A DNA stretch of 21,556 nt from Tardiphaga sp. (GTDB taxonomy: Bacteria > Pseudomonadota > Alphaproteobacteria > Rhizobiales > Xanthobacteraceae): positions 1 through 21,556 of the forward strand of contig JAQGJY010000078.1 in NCBI GenBank assembly GCA_028290325.1, read 5' to 3'. Below, one piece after another: positions 1 to 7,669 of the stretch. Made by a program: the position numbers and the translations under genes. The notes under the pieces were generated by a model. The model saw nothing but the letters and a program-made list of their open reading frames with translations, searched no databases and had not been told where the DNA came from. How positions within the stretch are numbered: position 1 is the first letter of the stretch; every line of letters starts with the position of its first letter.

Positions 1-1160
1 CCATAGGCTGGTTTTGAATCGAGCTTGCCCAGCATCGTCAGCGCCGCCTGCAACCGCGAGACGCCGATCGAGAAGCCGGTCGCCGGCACCGGTTCGCCGC
101 GAAACCGTGACACGAGACCATCGTAACGTCCGCCGCCGCCGACCGAGCCGAACCGCACCGGACGGCCTTTGTTATCCTTGGCTTCGAGCAGGAGTTCGAC
201 CTCGTAAACCGGACCAGTATAGTATTCGAGACCGCGGACGACGGAGGGATCGATGGAAATACGGTCTTCATAACCAGCGGCCGCAACAAGTTTAGCTATT
301 TCCTCGAGCTCCCCGACTCCAGCTTGGCCCATTGCACTCTTCGCCAGATGAATATCAGCGGCGGCAACAGCGTCTTTCCAATCATCGCGCTTTTCAGTAA
401 CTGCTAAAACGACTTGGATATCAGCTGAACCGAGATTTGCTCCTTTCGTAAAGTCACCTTTGCCTTCTTCACCGCCATCCCAACGCCCTTCGCCGAGTAA
501 CTTTCGCACTTCCTCGGCGGAAAACTTATCCAGCTTATCAATCGCCCGCAGCACCGTGAGCCGGCGTCCGGCATTCTCATCGCCGCCGAGACCGATGCTC
601 TCCATCACGCCGTCGAGCACTTTGCGGTTGTTGACCTTCACCACATATTGCCCGCGCGGAATGCCCAGCGCCTCCATCGCGTCGGCGGCCATCATGCACA
701 TCTCGGCGTCGGCGGCGGGCGATGCGCTGCCCACCGTGTCGGCGTCGAACTGCATGAACTGGCGGAAGCGTCCGGGTCCCGGCTTCTCGTTGCGAAACAC
801 GTAGCCGGCGCGGTAGCTGCGATACGGCTTCGGCAGCGCGTCCCAGTTTTCCGCAACATAGCGCGCCAGCGGCGCGGTCAGATCGTAGCGCAGCGAAATC
901 CACTGCTCGTCGTCGTCCTGAAACGAGAATACGCCCTCGTTCGGCCGGTCCTGATCGGGCAGGAATTTTCCCAGCGCGTCGGTGTATTCCATCGCCGGCG
1001 TTTCGACCGGCTCGAAGCCGTAGCGCTCATAGACCTCGCGGATGACCTCGGTCATGCGGCGCGTCGCGGCGATCTCGGTCGCGTTGCGATCGGCGAGGCC
1101 ACGCGGCAGGCGGGCGCGAAGTTTCTGCGGCTTTTTCGGTTTCGGTGCGTTTTCTTGCAT
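1..1160 (-). CDS. hisS: Histidyl-tRNA synthetase (HisRS), C-terminus cut off by window edge
   Basis: Class II aminoacyl-tRNA synthetase that charges tRNA-His in the cytoplasm. Reading the minus strand from ATG at 1160 gives 386 uninterrupted codons, and the gene continues past position 1. Visible motifs are class II motif 2 with FRNEKPGPGRFRQF starting near residue 122, the HisRS-specific RGLEYYTG at 309-316, GGGGRYDGL shortly after, and the motif 3 segment ATGFSIGVSRL near the window edge. The missing part should be the anticodon-binding domain. The ATG at 1160 gives an N-terminus rich in Lys and Pro (MQENAPKPKK) before the conserved RGLADR block. The frame was checked codon by codon across 354-600 and is intact, although composition and codon choice shift there (see findings). 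The gene is divergent from the aminotransferase. Family assignment is near certain. Confidence 0.96.
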   Translation of the reverse strand, partial: MQENAPKPKKPQKLRARLPRGLADRNATEIAATRRMTEVIREVYERYGFEPVETPAMEYTDALGKFLPDQDRPNEGVFSFQDDDEQWISLRYDLTAPLARYVAENWDALPKPYRSYRAGYVFRNEKPGPGRFRQFMQFDADTVGSASPAADAEMCMMAADAMEALGIPRGQYVVKVNNRKVLDGVMESIGLGGDENAGRRLTVLRAIDKLDKFSAEEVRKLLGEGRWDGGEEGKGDFTKGANLGSADIQVVLAVTEKRDDWKDAVAAADIHLAKSAMGQAGVGELEEIAKLVAAAGYEDRISIDPSVVRGLEYYTGPVYEVELLLEAKDNKGRPVRFGSVGGGGRYDGLVSRFRGEPVPATGFSIGVSRLQAALTMLGKLDSKPAY

Positions 1161-1354
1161 CCGCGCGTCGTATCAGCGCAACCATGAGGCAGCAAGCGCC
1201 GCTTCTGCTTGCATTGTCAGCACGACCCTACCGGTTTCGGCATGCGACCCCTTCTTGGCACGGCCGTTCACGCGGCGCGGCAGATCTGATAGACTTTCCG
1301 TGACGCCAAAACGCCGATCCCGCCCGCAGCCCAGACACAGCAACGAAGAGGCCC
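1161..1354. promoter_or_regulatory. Divergent intergenic region hisS / aminotransferase
   Basis: This 194 bp gap separates two divergently transcribed genes and must hold both promoters or upstream signals. The only plus-strand candidate is weak: TTCACG at 1267-1272, a 17 bp spacer and TAGACT at 1290-1295, each matching the sigma70 consensus at four of six positions. No convincing hisS promoter was seen on the minus strand. No repeat or small gene was recognised. Confidence 0.25.
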
Positions 1355-2704
1355 ATGATGCTCGAAAAAACCCTGCCGCAAGCCGGCGCGCATGTGCCGA
1401 ACGATCTGGCCGCGTTCTGGATGCCGTTCACCTCGAACCGCGCGTTCAAGCAGGCCCCGCGCATGCTCGCCGGCGCGAAGGACATGCATTATTTCACGAC
1501 CGACGGCCGCAAGATTCTCGACGGCGCCGCCGGCATGTGGTGCTCGAACGCCGGTCATGGCCGCAAGGAAATCGCCGAAGCCATCAAGCTGTCGGCCGAT
1601 ACGCTGGATTACGCGCCGCCGTTCCAGTTCGCCCATCCGCAAGCGTTTGAGCTCGCGACCCGCATCGCCGATCTGGCGCCCGCCGGACTCGACCATGTCT
1701 TCTTCTGCAACTCCGGCTCGGAAGCGGCCGATACCGCGCTCAAGATGGCGCTGGCCTATCACCAGATTCGCGGCGAAGGCGCCCGCACCCGGCTGATCGG
1801 CCGCGAGCGCGGCTATCACGGCGTCGGCTTCGGCGGCACCTCGGTCGGCGGCATGGTCAATAACCGCAAGATGTTCGGCAATCTGCTCAGCGGCGTCGAT
1901 CACATCGCGCACACCTATGATCGCGAGAAGCAGGCGTTCAGCAAGGGCGAACCGGACTACGGCGCGCATTTCGCCGACGACGTCGAGCGCCTCGTCAACC
2001 TGCACGGCGCCAACACCATCGCCGCCGTCATCGTCGAGCCGATGGCCGGCTCCACCGGCGTGCTGCCGGCGCCGAAGGGCTATCTCAAGCGCCTGCGCGA
2101 GGTGACGCGGAAGCACGGTATCCTGCTGATTTTCGACGAGGTCATCACCGGCTTCGGCCGTCTCGGTCATGCCTTCGCCGCCGAGCGCTACGGCGTGACG
2201 CCGGATTTGCTGACGTTCGCCAAAGGCGTCACCAATGGCGCGGCCCCGATGGGCGGCGTCATCGCCCATGAAACGGTGCATGAGGCGTTCATGACCGGCC
2301 CGCCCCACGTGGTCGAGCTGTTCCACGGCTACACCTATTCGGCGCATCCGCTGGCCTGCGCGGCGGGTCTCGCCAGCCTCAACATCTACCGCGACGACAA
2401 GCTGTTCGAGCGCGCTAAGAAGATGGAAAGCATGTTCGCCGACGCCGTGATGTCGCTGAGGGAGCATCCCAACGTCGTCGATATCCGCACCGTCGGCATT
2501 ACGGCGGGCATCGATCTCGCGCCGAGCAAGGATGGCGCGGGCAAACGCGGCTGGGATGCGCTGAACAGCGGCTTCCACGAGCACGAGATCCTGTTCCGCG
2601 CCGCCGGCGACACCATCGCGCTGACGCCGCCGCTGATCGTCAGCGAGGATCAGGTCGGCGAGATCGTCGAGAAGGTCGGCAAGGTCATCACGTCGGTGGC
2701 GTAA
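1355..2704 (+). CDS. Class III aminotransferase, omega-amino acid:pyruvate type
   Basis: PLP-dependent fold-type I enzyme, probably transferring the terminal amino group of an omega-amino acid such as beta-alanine to pyruvate in the cytoplasm. It has 449 residues, the usual length for the beta-alanine:pyruvate transaminase group. Visible motifs are CNSGSEAADTALKMA (phosphate-binding loop), RGYHG, VEPMAGSTGV, FDEVITGFGRLG with the cofactor-binding Asp at 261, and FAKGVTNGAAPMGG with the Schiff-base Lys at 290. The N-terminal FWMPFTSNRAFK and MHYFTTDGRKILDG segments are typical of this subgroup. Two adjacent ATG codons (1355 and 1358) are possible starts. GAAGAG at 1345-1350 is better spaced for the second, so the protein may begin one residue later. 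Substrate is inferred from family resemblance only. No pathway neighbours are present, and the gene seems to be monocistronic. Confidence 0.9.
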   Translation: MMLEKTLPQAGAHVPNDLAAFWMPFTSNRAFKQAPRMLAGAKDMHYFTTDGRKILDGAAGMWCSNAGHGRKEIAEAIKLSADTLDYAPPFQFAHPQAFELATRIADLAPAGLDHVFFCNSGSEAADTALKMALAYHQIRGEGARTRLIGRERGYHGVGFGGTSVGGMVNNRKMFGNLLSGVDHIAHTYDREKQAFSKGEPDYGAHFADDVERLVNLHGANTIAAVIVEPMAGSTGVLPAPKGYLKRLREVTRKHGILLIFDEVITGFGRLGHAFAAERYGVTPDLLTFAKGVTNGAAPMGGVIAHETVHEAFMTGPPHVVELFHGYTYSAHPLACAAGLASLNIYRDDKLFERAKKMESMFADAVMSLREHPNVVDIRTVGITAGIDLAPSKDGAGKRGWDALNSGFHEHEILFRAAGDTIALTPPLIVSEDQVGEIVEKVGKVITSVA

Positions 2705-2715
2705 GGAAGCTCTGC

Positions 2716-2829
2716 CGTCATTCCGGGCGCAGGCGGCTCGTGCCGCGGGCAACCTCGAATCTTGGCACATCGACCATGACGAAATTCCGGGCTCGCGCTC
2801 GCCAATGGCGTTCGCGCCCCGGAATGACG
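2716..2829. repeat. REP-like intergenic palindromic repeat
   Basis: A perfect 12 bp inverted repeat bounds this element: CGTCATTCCGGG at 2716-2727 and its reverse complement at 2818-2829. Inside lies a second imperfect palindrome centred near 2801, pairing a GGGCTCGCGCTCGCC arm with GGCGTTCGCGCCCC. It starts 11 bp after the aminotransferase stop and fills most of the 204 bp gap before the next gene. The outer motif resembles the CGTCATTCC repeats widespread between genes in Bradyrhizobium-like genomes (recalled, not searched). It may also act as a transcription stop for the aminotransferase. Confidence 0.65.
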
Positions 2830-2908
2830 CATGGAACTTTTGCTCCCATCTCCCCGTTCAGTGACAAGATAACCGCCGTGTGGCGGCTGGTGCTGGAATG
2901 AGGCGGAT

Positions 2909-3565
2909 ATGAGCGGACAGGTGGGTGCGTTGCTGCGAGCGGGGCTCGCGCTCAAGCTGACCCAGGTCAAGCTGGCCGCCACCTCCTACGTCGAGGACCG
3001 CACCGACCACGGCAAGGATGTCGTGAAAGCCTACGCGATCGGCGCCGGTTTTTATGCCGCCGCCGGACTGTTCCTCGTCGCGGCCTTGCTCGTCGCCGTC
3101 GGCGCATTGTTTCACTACATCGAGATCACTTATGGCAGCTACACGGCCTTCGCCGTGGCCGGTGGCGTGCTGGTGTTGCTGGCGATCGTCGCCGCGGCGA
3201 TCGCGGCCGTGAAGATCAAGCCGCCGGTCGCGAAATATCCGGGGCTGATGGATCGTCTGCGCGTCGCCATCACCGGCAAGCGCGTCAAATCGAGCCTGCT
3301 GCCGTCCGGCGCCATCGGCGCAAGCGCCGCCGCAACGCAGCCTGTCTCGAAGCGCGCGGCGGAAAGCCGCGCCGCAAAGCCGACGCGCAATGCAATTGAT
3401 GCCGCGCGCTCGACAGCGGCCGAGGTGTTGCGCTCGCCGACATTCGCGCCAAAAATCCCGCAAGGCACGCCCGCCATGACCAAAGCCGGTGCGGCGCTGG
3501 CCGTGACAATGCTGGGTTGGGCCCTTGCGCGCCGTTTCGGCCAGACGGATCGCGACAGGGCCTGA
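2909..3565 (+). CDS. Small membrane protein, holin-X/DUF1469-like
   Basis: A 218-residue protein. The soluble N-terminus is followed by two long hydrophobic helices, about residues 44-68 (AIGAGFYAAAGLFLVAALLVAVGAL) and 78-102 (rich in Ala, Val and Leu). Then comes a basic, Ala-rich region of about 80 residues, and a possible third hydrophobic segment near the C-terminus (AGAALAVTMLGWALA). Two close helices after an amphipathic N-terminus fit the family often annotated as phage holin family or Actinobacterial Holin-X. That is a resemblance in outline, and no lytic function should be assumed. It ends 3 bp before the YihY-like gene, so the two are almost certainly co-transcribed and translationally close. 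Function unknown. Confidence 0.75.
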   Translation: MSGQVGALLRAGLALKLTQVKLAATSYVEDRTDHGKDVVKAYAIGAGFYAAAGLFLVAALLVAVGALFHYIEITYGSYTAFAVAGGVLVLLAIVAAAIAAVKIKPPVAKYPGLMDRLRVAITGKRVKSSLLPSGAIGASAAATQPVSKRAAESRAAKPTRNAIDAARSTAAEVLRSPTFAPKIPQGTPAMTKAGAALAVTMLGWALARRFGQTDRDRA

Positions 3566-3568
3566 GCC

Positions 3569-4675
3569 ATGTCGCGGCTCTCGGACCGGGCGGAAGATCT
3601 GGCTCTGGTGGCCATTACGGCGACGCTGGCCGTGGCTTTGACGCTGCAATTTCGACCGGTTCGGCTTCCCAAGGCCCTTCCTGCCGACGCGCCGCTTCCG
3701 CCGCGCGATTATTCCGAGCGGATCGCTGAGCCAGGTCGCGGCCGCGATTCCGAGCATCCGCTGCAAATTCCCCGGCGCGGCTGGCGCGATATCTTCTGGC
3801 GGTTCTATCAGCGCACCGGCGAGGATCGCCTGCTCGCCATCGCCGCCGGTGTGGTGTTTTACGGCCTGCTCGCGGTGTTTCCGACAATCACGGCGCTGGT
3901 TTCGCTGTACGGCCTGTTCGCCGATCCCAAAACGATCGGCGACAATCTGCAATCGCTGGCCCTGATGCTGCCGGAAGGTTCGTTCCAGATCGTCCAGGAC
4001 CAGATCGGCCGGGTGCTCAGCAAGGGCAACGCCGCGCTCGGCACGACGTTTCTGTTCGGTCTCGCGCTCGCATTGTGGAGCGCCAATGCCGGCGTGAAAG
4101 CCGTGATCGATGCGCTCAACGTCGTCTATGGCGAGACTGAGAAACGCGGCTTCTTCAAACTGAACGCACTGTCGTTGCTGTTCACGATCAGCGGCATCGC
4201 GGCGCTGTTGCTGATGGTCGGCGCGGTTGTGGCATTGCCGATCGTGTTGAACAACATCTGGATCACCGAGGAAGGCAAGGCGCTGGTCAAGCTGGCGCGG
4301 TGGCCGATCCTGCTGCTGCTGCTACTCGTGGCGCTCGGCTTGCTCTATCGCTTCGGCCCGAGCCGGCTCGGCGCGCGCTGGGAATGGCTCAGCGTCGGCA
4401 CGCTGGTCGCCGCGTTGCTGTGGATCGCCGGCTCCTCGCTGCTGTCGTGGTATCTGTCGAATTTCGGCAACTACGACGCGACTTACGGCTCGCTTGGCGC
4501 CGCCATCGGCCTGATGATGTGGATGTGGATGTCGGCCATCATCGTGCTGTGCGGCGCCGAGCTGAACTCCGAAATCGAGCACCAGACCGCCGTGGATTCG
4601 ACCGTCGGCCCGCGCAAGCCGATCGGCAGCCGCGGCGCCGCGATGGCCGATACGGTCGGGGCGGCGCAAAGCTAA
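3569..4675 (+). CDS. YihY/BrkB-family inner membrane protein
   Basis: A 368-residue polytopic membrane protein of the YihY/BrkB (UPF0761) family, whose function is unsettled; the old ribonuclease BN label is not accepted. The core starts near residue 72 with GWRDIFWRFYQRTGEDRLLAIAAGVVFYGLLAVFP. It continues with GTTFLFGLALALWSANAGVKAVIDALNVVYGE and ends in the family hallmark YGSLGAAIGLMMWMWMSAIIVLCGAELNSEIEHQT. About six hydrophobic segments are visible in the core. An N-terminal extension of about 70 residues carries an additional candidate helix (residues 9-25) and a Pro/charged linker. The start codon lies 3 bp after the upstream stop. This spacing supports ATG 3569, although a shorter protein beginning near the core cannot be excluded. 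Confidence 0.88.
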   Translation: MSRLSDRAEDLALVAITATLAVALTLQFRPVRLPKALPADAPLPPRDYSERIAEPGRGRDSEHPLQIPRRGWRDIFWRFYQRTGEDRLLAIAAGVVFYGLLAVFPTITALVSLYGLFADPKTIGDNLQSLALMLPEGSFQIVQDQIGRVLSKGNAALGTTFLFGLALALWSANAGVKAVIDALNVVYGETEKRGFFKLNALSLLFTISGIAALLLMVGAVVALPIVLNNIWITEEGKALVKLARWPILLLLLLVALGLLYRFGPSRLGARWEWLSVGTLVAALLWIAGSSLLSWYLSNFGNYDATYGSLGAAIGLMMWMWMSAIIVLCGAELNSEIEHQTAVDSTVGPRKPIGSRGAAMADTVGAAQS

Positions 4676-4762
4676 ATCCGGCAATGCCCGAATCACGGAT
4701 GATGCTAGAGTGAGTCAATATTCCTCGGGTCGTTCGATCCGATTTGGGCAATTGCGCGCGTC

Positions 4763-6226
4763 ATGATCCGCATTTCAACGATTTTCGTCGGCATCTGCAT
4801 GGTGCTGGTGGCAGCATCGCTGGGGATGGTTCTGTTCACGGTGGTCGGTCTGTCGGGCCTGCAATCGAGCATCGTGGCGCTGACCGTGCTGACCCTGCTG
4901 ATCCTGTTCAACGCCGTCTCGATGCGGGCGCGGGATCGCAGCAATGTCCATCAACAGATCGACGATCTGTCGCGCGGCACCGGCGACCTTGCCAGGCAGG
5001 TTGCCGAATTCGGTCGCCGCCTGGCGGCGATGGAAGGCAAGATCGTCTCCGCCAATTCCGCCGGGCAGGACCGCGTTCACGCCGTGATGGGCGAGATCGG
5101 CGAATTGGGATCGCTGGTGCGCCAGCTGGCCGGGTCGGTCGCGAGCCATGACGACATTCTGACATCGGCCTGGCAGACCACGCCAACGCCCGCGATCACG
5201 CCGTCGCCCGCGCCGCTTTATGCGCGCGCGCCTGATCCGATCCCGGCGCTGCTGCCGTTCGCGGACCTGCCGCTATCAGCGCCGGAGGTCATGCCGCCGT
5301 CGCCGCCTGTCGCCACGCCTGGCGACACCCTGCTGGTGAAGGTGAAAAACGCGATCGAGGCCAACCGCATCGACATCTATTTGCAGCCGATCGTGACGCT
5401 GCCGCAGCGCAAGGTGCGCTTCTACGAGGCCGTGACGCGGCTGCGCGACGAGACCGACACGATCATCACGCCGGAAAGCTTCATTGGCACGGCGGAATCG
5501 GCCGGTCTGATGGGCCGCATCGACCACGCGGTGATTTTGCGCTGCATGCAGGTGCTGCGCCGCCTGATGGTCCGCAACAAGGACGTCGGGGTATTTTGCA
5601 ATATCGCCGCCGCGACGCTCCGCAGTGAATCCGCTTTTGCCCAGGTGCTCGATTTCCTCGAAGCCAACCGCGCGCTCGCGGCGTCTTTCGTCCTCGAGTT
5701 CAAACAGGCGACGTTCCGCGGTCTCGGCCCGATCGAGAGCGAACACCTCGCCGCGCTGGCGCAGCGCGGCTTCCGCTTCTCGATCGACAACGTCACCGAT
5801 TTGCGGATCGAGCCGCGCGACCTCGCCGATCGCGGGGTCCGCTTCCTCAAGGTGCCGGCGGCGCTGCTGCTCGATCATCGGCAGGGCGCGTCGAGCGATA
5901 TCGACGCCGCCGACCTGTCCGATCTGCTCGGCCGGTTCGGCATCGACCTGATCGCCGAGCGAATCGAGGGTGAGCGCGCGGTGGTCGATCTGCTCGATTT
6001 CGACGTCCGCTTCGGCCAGGGCTTCCTGTTTGCGGCGCCGCGACCGTTGCGGCCGGACGCCGCCTCGGCTACGGCAGAGGCTCCGGACACAGCAAAGTCT
6101 CCGGCCATCCGGCCGACGCCGGATCCGGTTGCGCAGGACATCCATGTTTCAAAGCGGCCATCAACGTTCGACATTCCGCGCGACCAGACCCGTGCGACCG
6201 GCAACGCGGCGCTCGTGCGGCGCTGA
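4763..6226 (+). CDS. Membrane-anchored degenerate EAL-domain protein
   Basis: A 487-residue protein. Two hydrophobic helices (about 7-29 and 36-52) precede a predicted coiled coil (about 58-95), a Pro/Ala-rich linker (about 138-188) and an EAL-fold domain (about 188-432). The EAL signature is YEAVTRL (E222, R226). Other family positions retained are Q208 in LQPI, N280 in FCNIA, E312 in LEF, D342, K363, E399 in AERIE and Q419-G420. However, the catalytic DDFGTG motif reads DNVTDL, so the second metal-binding Asp is Asn343, and the KID motif reads KVP. EAL domains cleave cyclic di-GMP when intact; this one is more likely a sensor or protein-binding module. No GGDEF domain is present. The gap to the next gene is 15 bp, which suggests co-transcription. 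No clear ribosome-binding site was seen for ATG 4763. Confidence 0.85.
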   Translation: MIRISTIFVGICMVLVAASLGMVLFTVVGLSGLQSSIVALTVLTLLILFNAVSMRARDRSNVHQQIDDLSRGTGDLARQVAEFGRRLAAMEGKIVSANSAGQDRVHAVMGEIGELGSLVRQLAGSVASHDDILTSAWQTTPTPAITPSPAPLYARAPDPIPALLPFADLPLSAPEVMPPSPPVATPGDTLLVKVKNAIEANRIDIYLQPIVTLPQRKVRFYEAVTRLRDETDTIITPESFIGTAESAGLMGRIDHAVILRCMQVLRRLMVRNKDVGVFCNIAAATLRSESAFAQVLDFLEANRALAASFVLEFKQATFRGLGPIESEHLAALAQRGFRFSIDNVTDLRIEPRDLADRGVRFLKVPAALLLDHRQGASSDIDAADLSDLLGRFGIDLIAERIEGERAVVDLLDFDVRFGQGFLFAAPRPLRPDAASATAEAPDTAKSPAIRPTPDPVAQDIHVSKRPSTFDIPRDQTRATGNAALVRR

Positions 6227-6241
6227 CCGGCGACCAGCCCG

Positions 6242-7096
6242 ATGACCACGCTTCGCTTCATCGACCATCTCAGCGAACTCACCGAAAACGTCGACGTCAT
6301 CCTCAGTGACATCTGGGGCGTCATCCATAACGGGCTCGTCTCGTTCCCCGAGGCCTGCGACGCGCTTCTGACATTCCGCAAAAACGGCGGCACCGTCGTG
6401 ATGATTACCAACGCGCCGCGCCCGGCCGACTCGGTGCAGCGGCAGTTGCGCAAACTCGGCGTCGCCGACGACACCTACGACGCCATCGTCTCGTCTGGCG
6501 ACCTGACCCGGAACTTCGTCTCCGGCCATGACGGCCAGTCGATGTTCTGGCTTGGACCGGAGCGCGATAATTCGATCTATCGCGGGCTGGACGCCAAACT
6601 CGCGCCGCTGGAGCGCGCGGACTACATCGTCTGCACCGGCCCGTTCGACGACGAGACCGAAAGCGCGGAGGATTACCGCGCGATGATGATGCAGGCCCGC
6701 GCGCGCAATTTGCCGTTCATCTGCGCCAATCCCGACATCGTCGTGGAGCGCGGCGACCGCCTGATCTATTGCGCCGGGGCGATCGCCGAACTGTATCGCG
6801 AACTCGGCGGCGAGGTGATTTTCTACGGCAAGCCGCATCGCCCGATCTATGATCAGGCGATGCGGCTTGCCGCCGCCCGTCGCGGCCACGAGACGCCGCT
6901 GAACCGGGTGCTGGCGATCGGCGATTCGGTCAGGACAGACCTGGCCGGCGCGCAGGCCTTCGGGCTGGATTGTCTGTTCGTGATGCGCGGCATTCACGCC
7001 GGCGAGTTCGAGGGGCTGGATCAGCTCGATCCGGCCGCGGTTCGCGAACTGTTCGGCCATCCGCCCAAGGCGCTGATCCGCGACCTCAGGTGGTAG
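6242..7096 (+). CDS. HAD-superfamily subclass IIA hydrolase (NagD-like, TIGR01459 type)
   Basis: Probable cytoplasmic phosphatase of 284 residues. HAD motif I is LSDIWGVIHNG with the nucleophile Asp23; Trp25 occupies the usual second Asp position, which I recall as normal for the TIGR01459 subgroup. Motif II is MITNAPR (Thr56), the motif III Lys is in YGKPHRPIY (Lys197), and motif IV is IGDSVRTDLAGA (Asp228, Asp233). The NagD-type cap lies between motifs II and III. The start at ATG 6242 is 15 bp after the EAL gene stop. The gene ends 11 bp from the end of the convergent receiver gene. Substrate unknown; sugar phosphates or nucleotides are typical for subclass IIA. Confidence 0.88.
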   Translation: MTTLRFIDHLSELTENVDVILSDIWGVIHNGLVSFPEACDALLTFRKNGGTVVMITNAPRPADSVQRQLRKLGVADDTYDAIVSSGDLTRNFVSGHDGQSMFWLGPERDNSIYRGLDAKLAPLERADYIVCTGPFDDETESAEDYRAMMMQARARNLPFICANPDIVVERGDRLIYCAGAIAELYRELGGEVIFYGKPHRPIYDQAMRLAAARRGHETPLNRVLAIGDSVRTDLAGAQAFGLDCLFVMRGIHAGEFEGLDQLDPAAVRELFGHPPKALIRDLRW

Positions 7097-7107
7097 CTGC
7101 TCGCCGA

Positions 7108-7503
7108 TCAGGCCGCCGGAGCGTTCGGAAATACCGCCTCAATCTTGGTCTTGAGCGTGGCGGCGTTGAACGGCTTGACGATATAGTTGTTCACGCCGGC
7201 CTTTTTCGCCGCGATGACGTTTTCGGTCTTGGATTCGGCCGTGATCATGATGAACGGCGTCTTGGCCATGTTCGGATCGGCCCGCACCACCTTCAGCAGC
7301 TCGAAGCCGGTCATCGGCTCCATATTCCAGTCCGAAATGACCAGACCATATTTCTTGATCTTGAGCTTGTTCAGCGCCGCCGAGCCATCGCTGGCATCGT
7401 CGATGTTCTCGAAACCGAGCTGCTTCAGTAGATTTCGGATGATCCGGATCATGGTGCTGTAGTCGTCCACGACCAGCACAGGCATTGTAAGATCGACAGC
7501 CAT
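7108..7503 (-). CDS. Stand-alone CheY-like response regulator receiver
   Basis: A 131-residue single receiver domain with the whole phosphorylation site: Asp13-Asp14 (metal binding), Asp58 in VISDWNMEP (phosphoacceptor), Thr88 in ITAES and Lys110 in VKPF. There is no output domain, so it should act by protein contact, as CheY or DivK does. The WNMEPMTG and AKKAGVNNYIVKPF segments match CheY proteins rather than DivK. The chosen start (ATG with first base at 7503) places the conserved PVLVVDD strand eight residues in. The longer open frame upstream has no receiver-like sequence and overlaps ribF. An internal Met at 7485 is a second choice. No histidine kinase, motor gene or che gene is near. 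It is divergent from ribF and convergent with the HAD gene. Confidence 0.92.
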   Translation of the reverse strand: MAVDLTMPVLVVDDYSTMIRIIRNLLKQLGFENIDDASDGSAALNKLKIKKYGLVISDWNMEPMTGFELLKVVRADPNMAKTPFIMITAESKTENVIAAKKAGVNNYIVKPFNAATLKTKIEAVFPNAPAA

Positions 7504-7669
7504 TTCCCACACCCTTTTCGTACGGCCCGATAAGGCCGCGACAAATTCGTCCCGGGGTTTAGCATCCTGTCTTAAACACACCGTTAATCCCCTGGCCCGT
7601 TTGCTTGACTTGAACCCTGTCGGCGCGCCACGGTCCCCGGCCCACCCGCCACCGACAGAATGCTTCGCC
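7504..7669. promoter_or_regulatory. Divergent intergenic region receiver gene / ribF
   Basis: This 166 bp gap must hold the promoters of two divergent genes. A small hairpin (CGGCC at 7523-7527, GGCCG at 7534-7538) would lie in the 5' leader of the receiver gene. On the plus strand TTGACT at 7605-7610 is a good -35 match but has no recognisable -10 at the expected spacing. On the minus strand an AT-richer stretch around 7555-7590 is the likeliest promoter zone, with no clean consensus. No small gene was seen. Confidence 0.25.

Noticed and set aside
280..540. Possible frameshift or insertion in hisS at the low-GC segment
   Set aside because: Codon-by-codon reading from 600 down to 354 keeps the HisRS frame with no stop and rejoins known motifs, so it is a composition change and not a break.
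648..1650. Plus-strand open frames over hisS and the divergent region
   Set aside because: They are antisense to hisS or out of frame with the aminotransferase. The translations are Arg-rich and motif-free.
1268..2770. 500-codon open frame on the minus strand opposite the aminotransferase
   Set aside because: It is antisense to a clear enzyme gene. Its translation is a low-complexity mix of Arg, Ala, Asp and His with no motif, as expected opposite a GC-rich gene.
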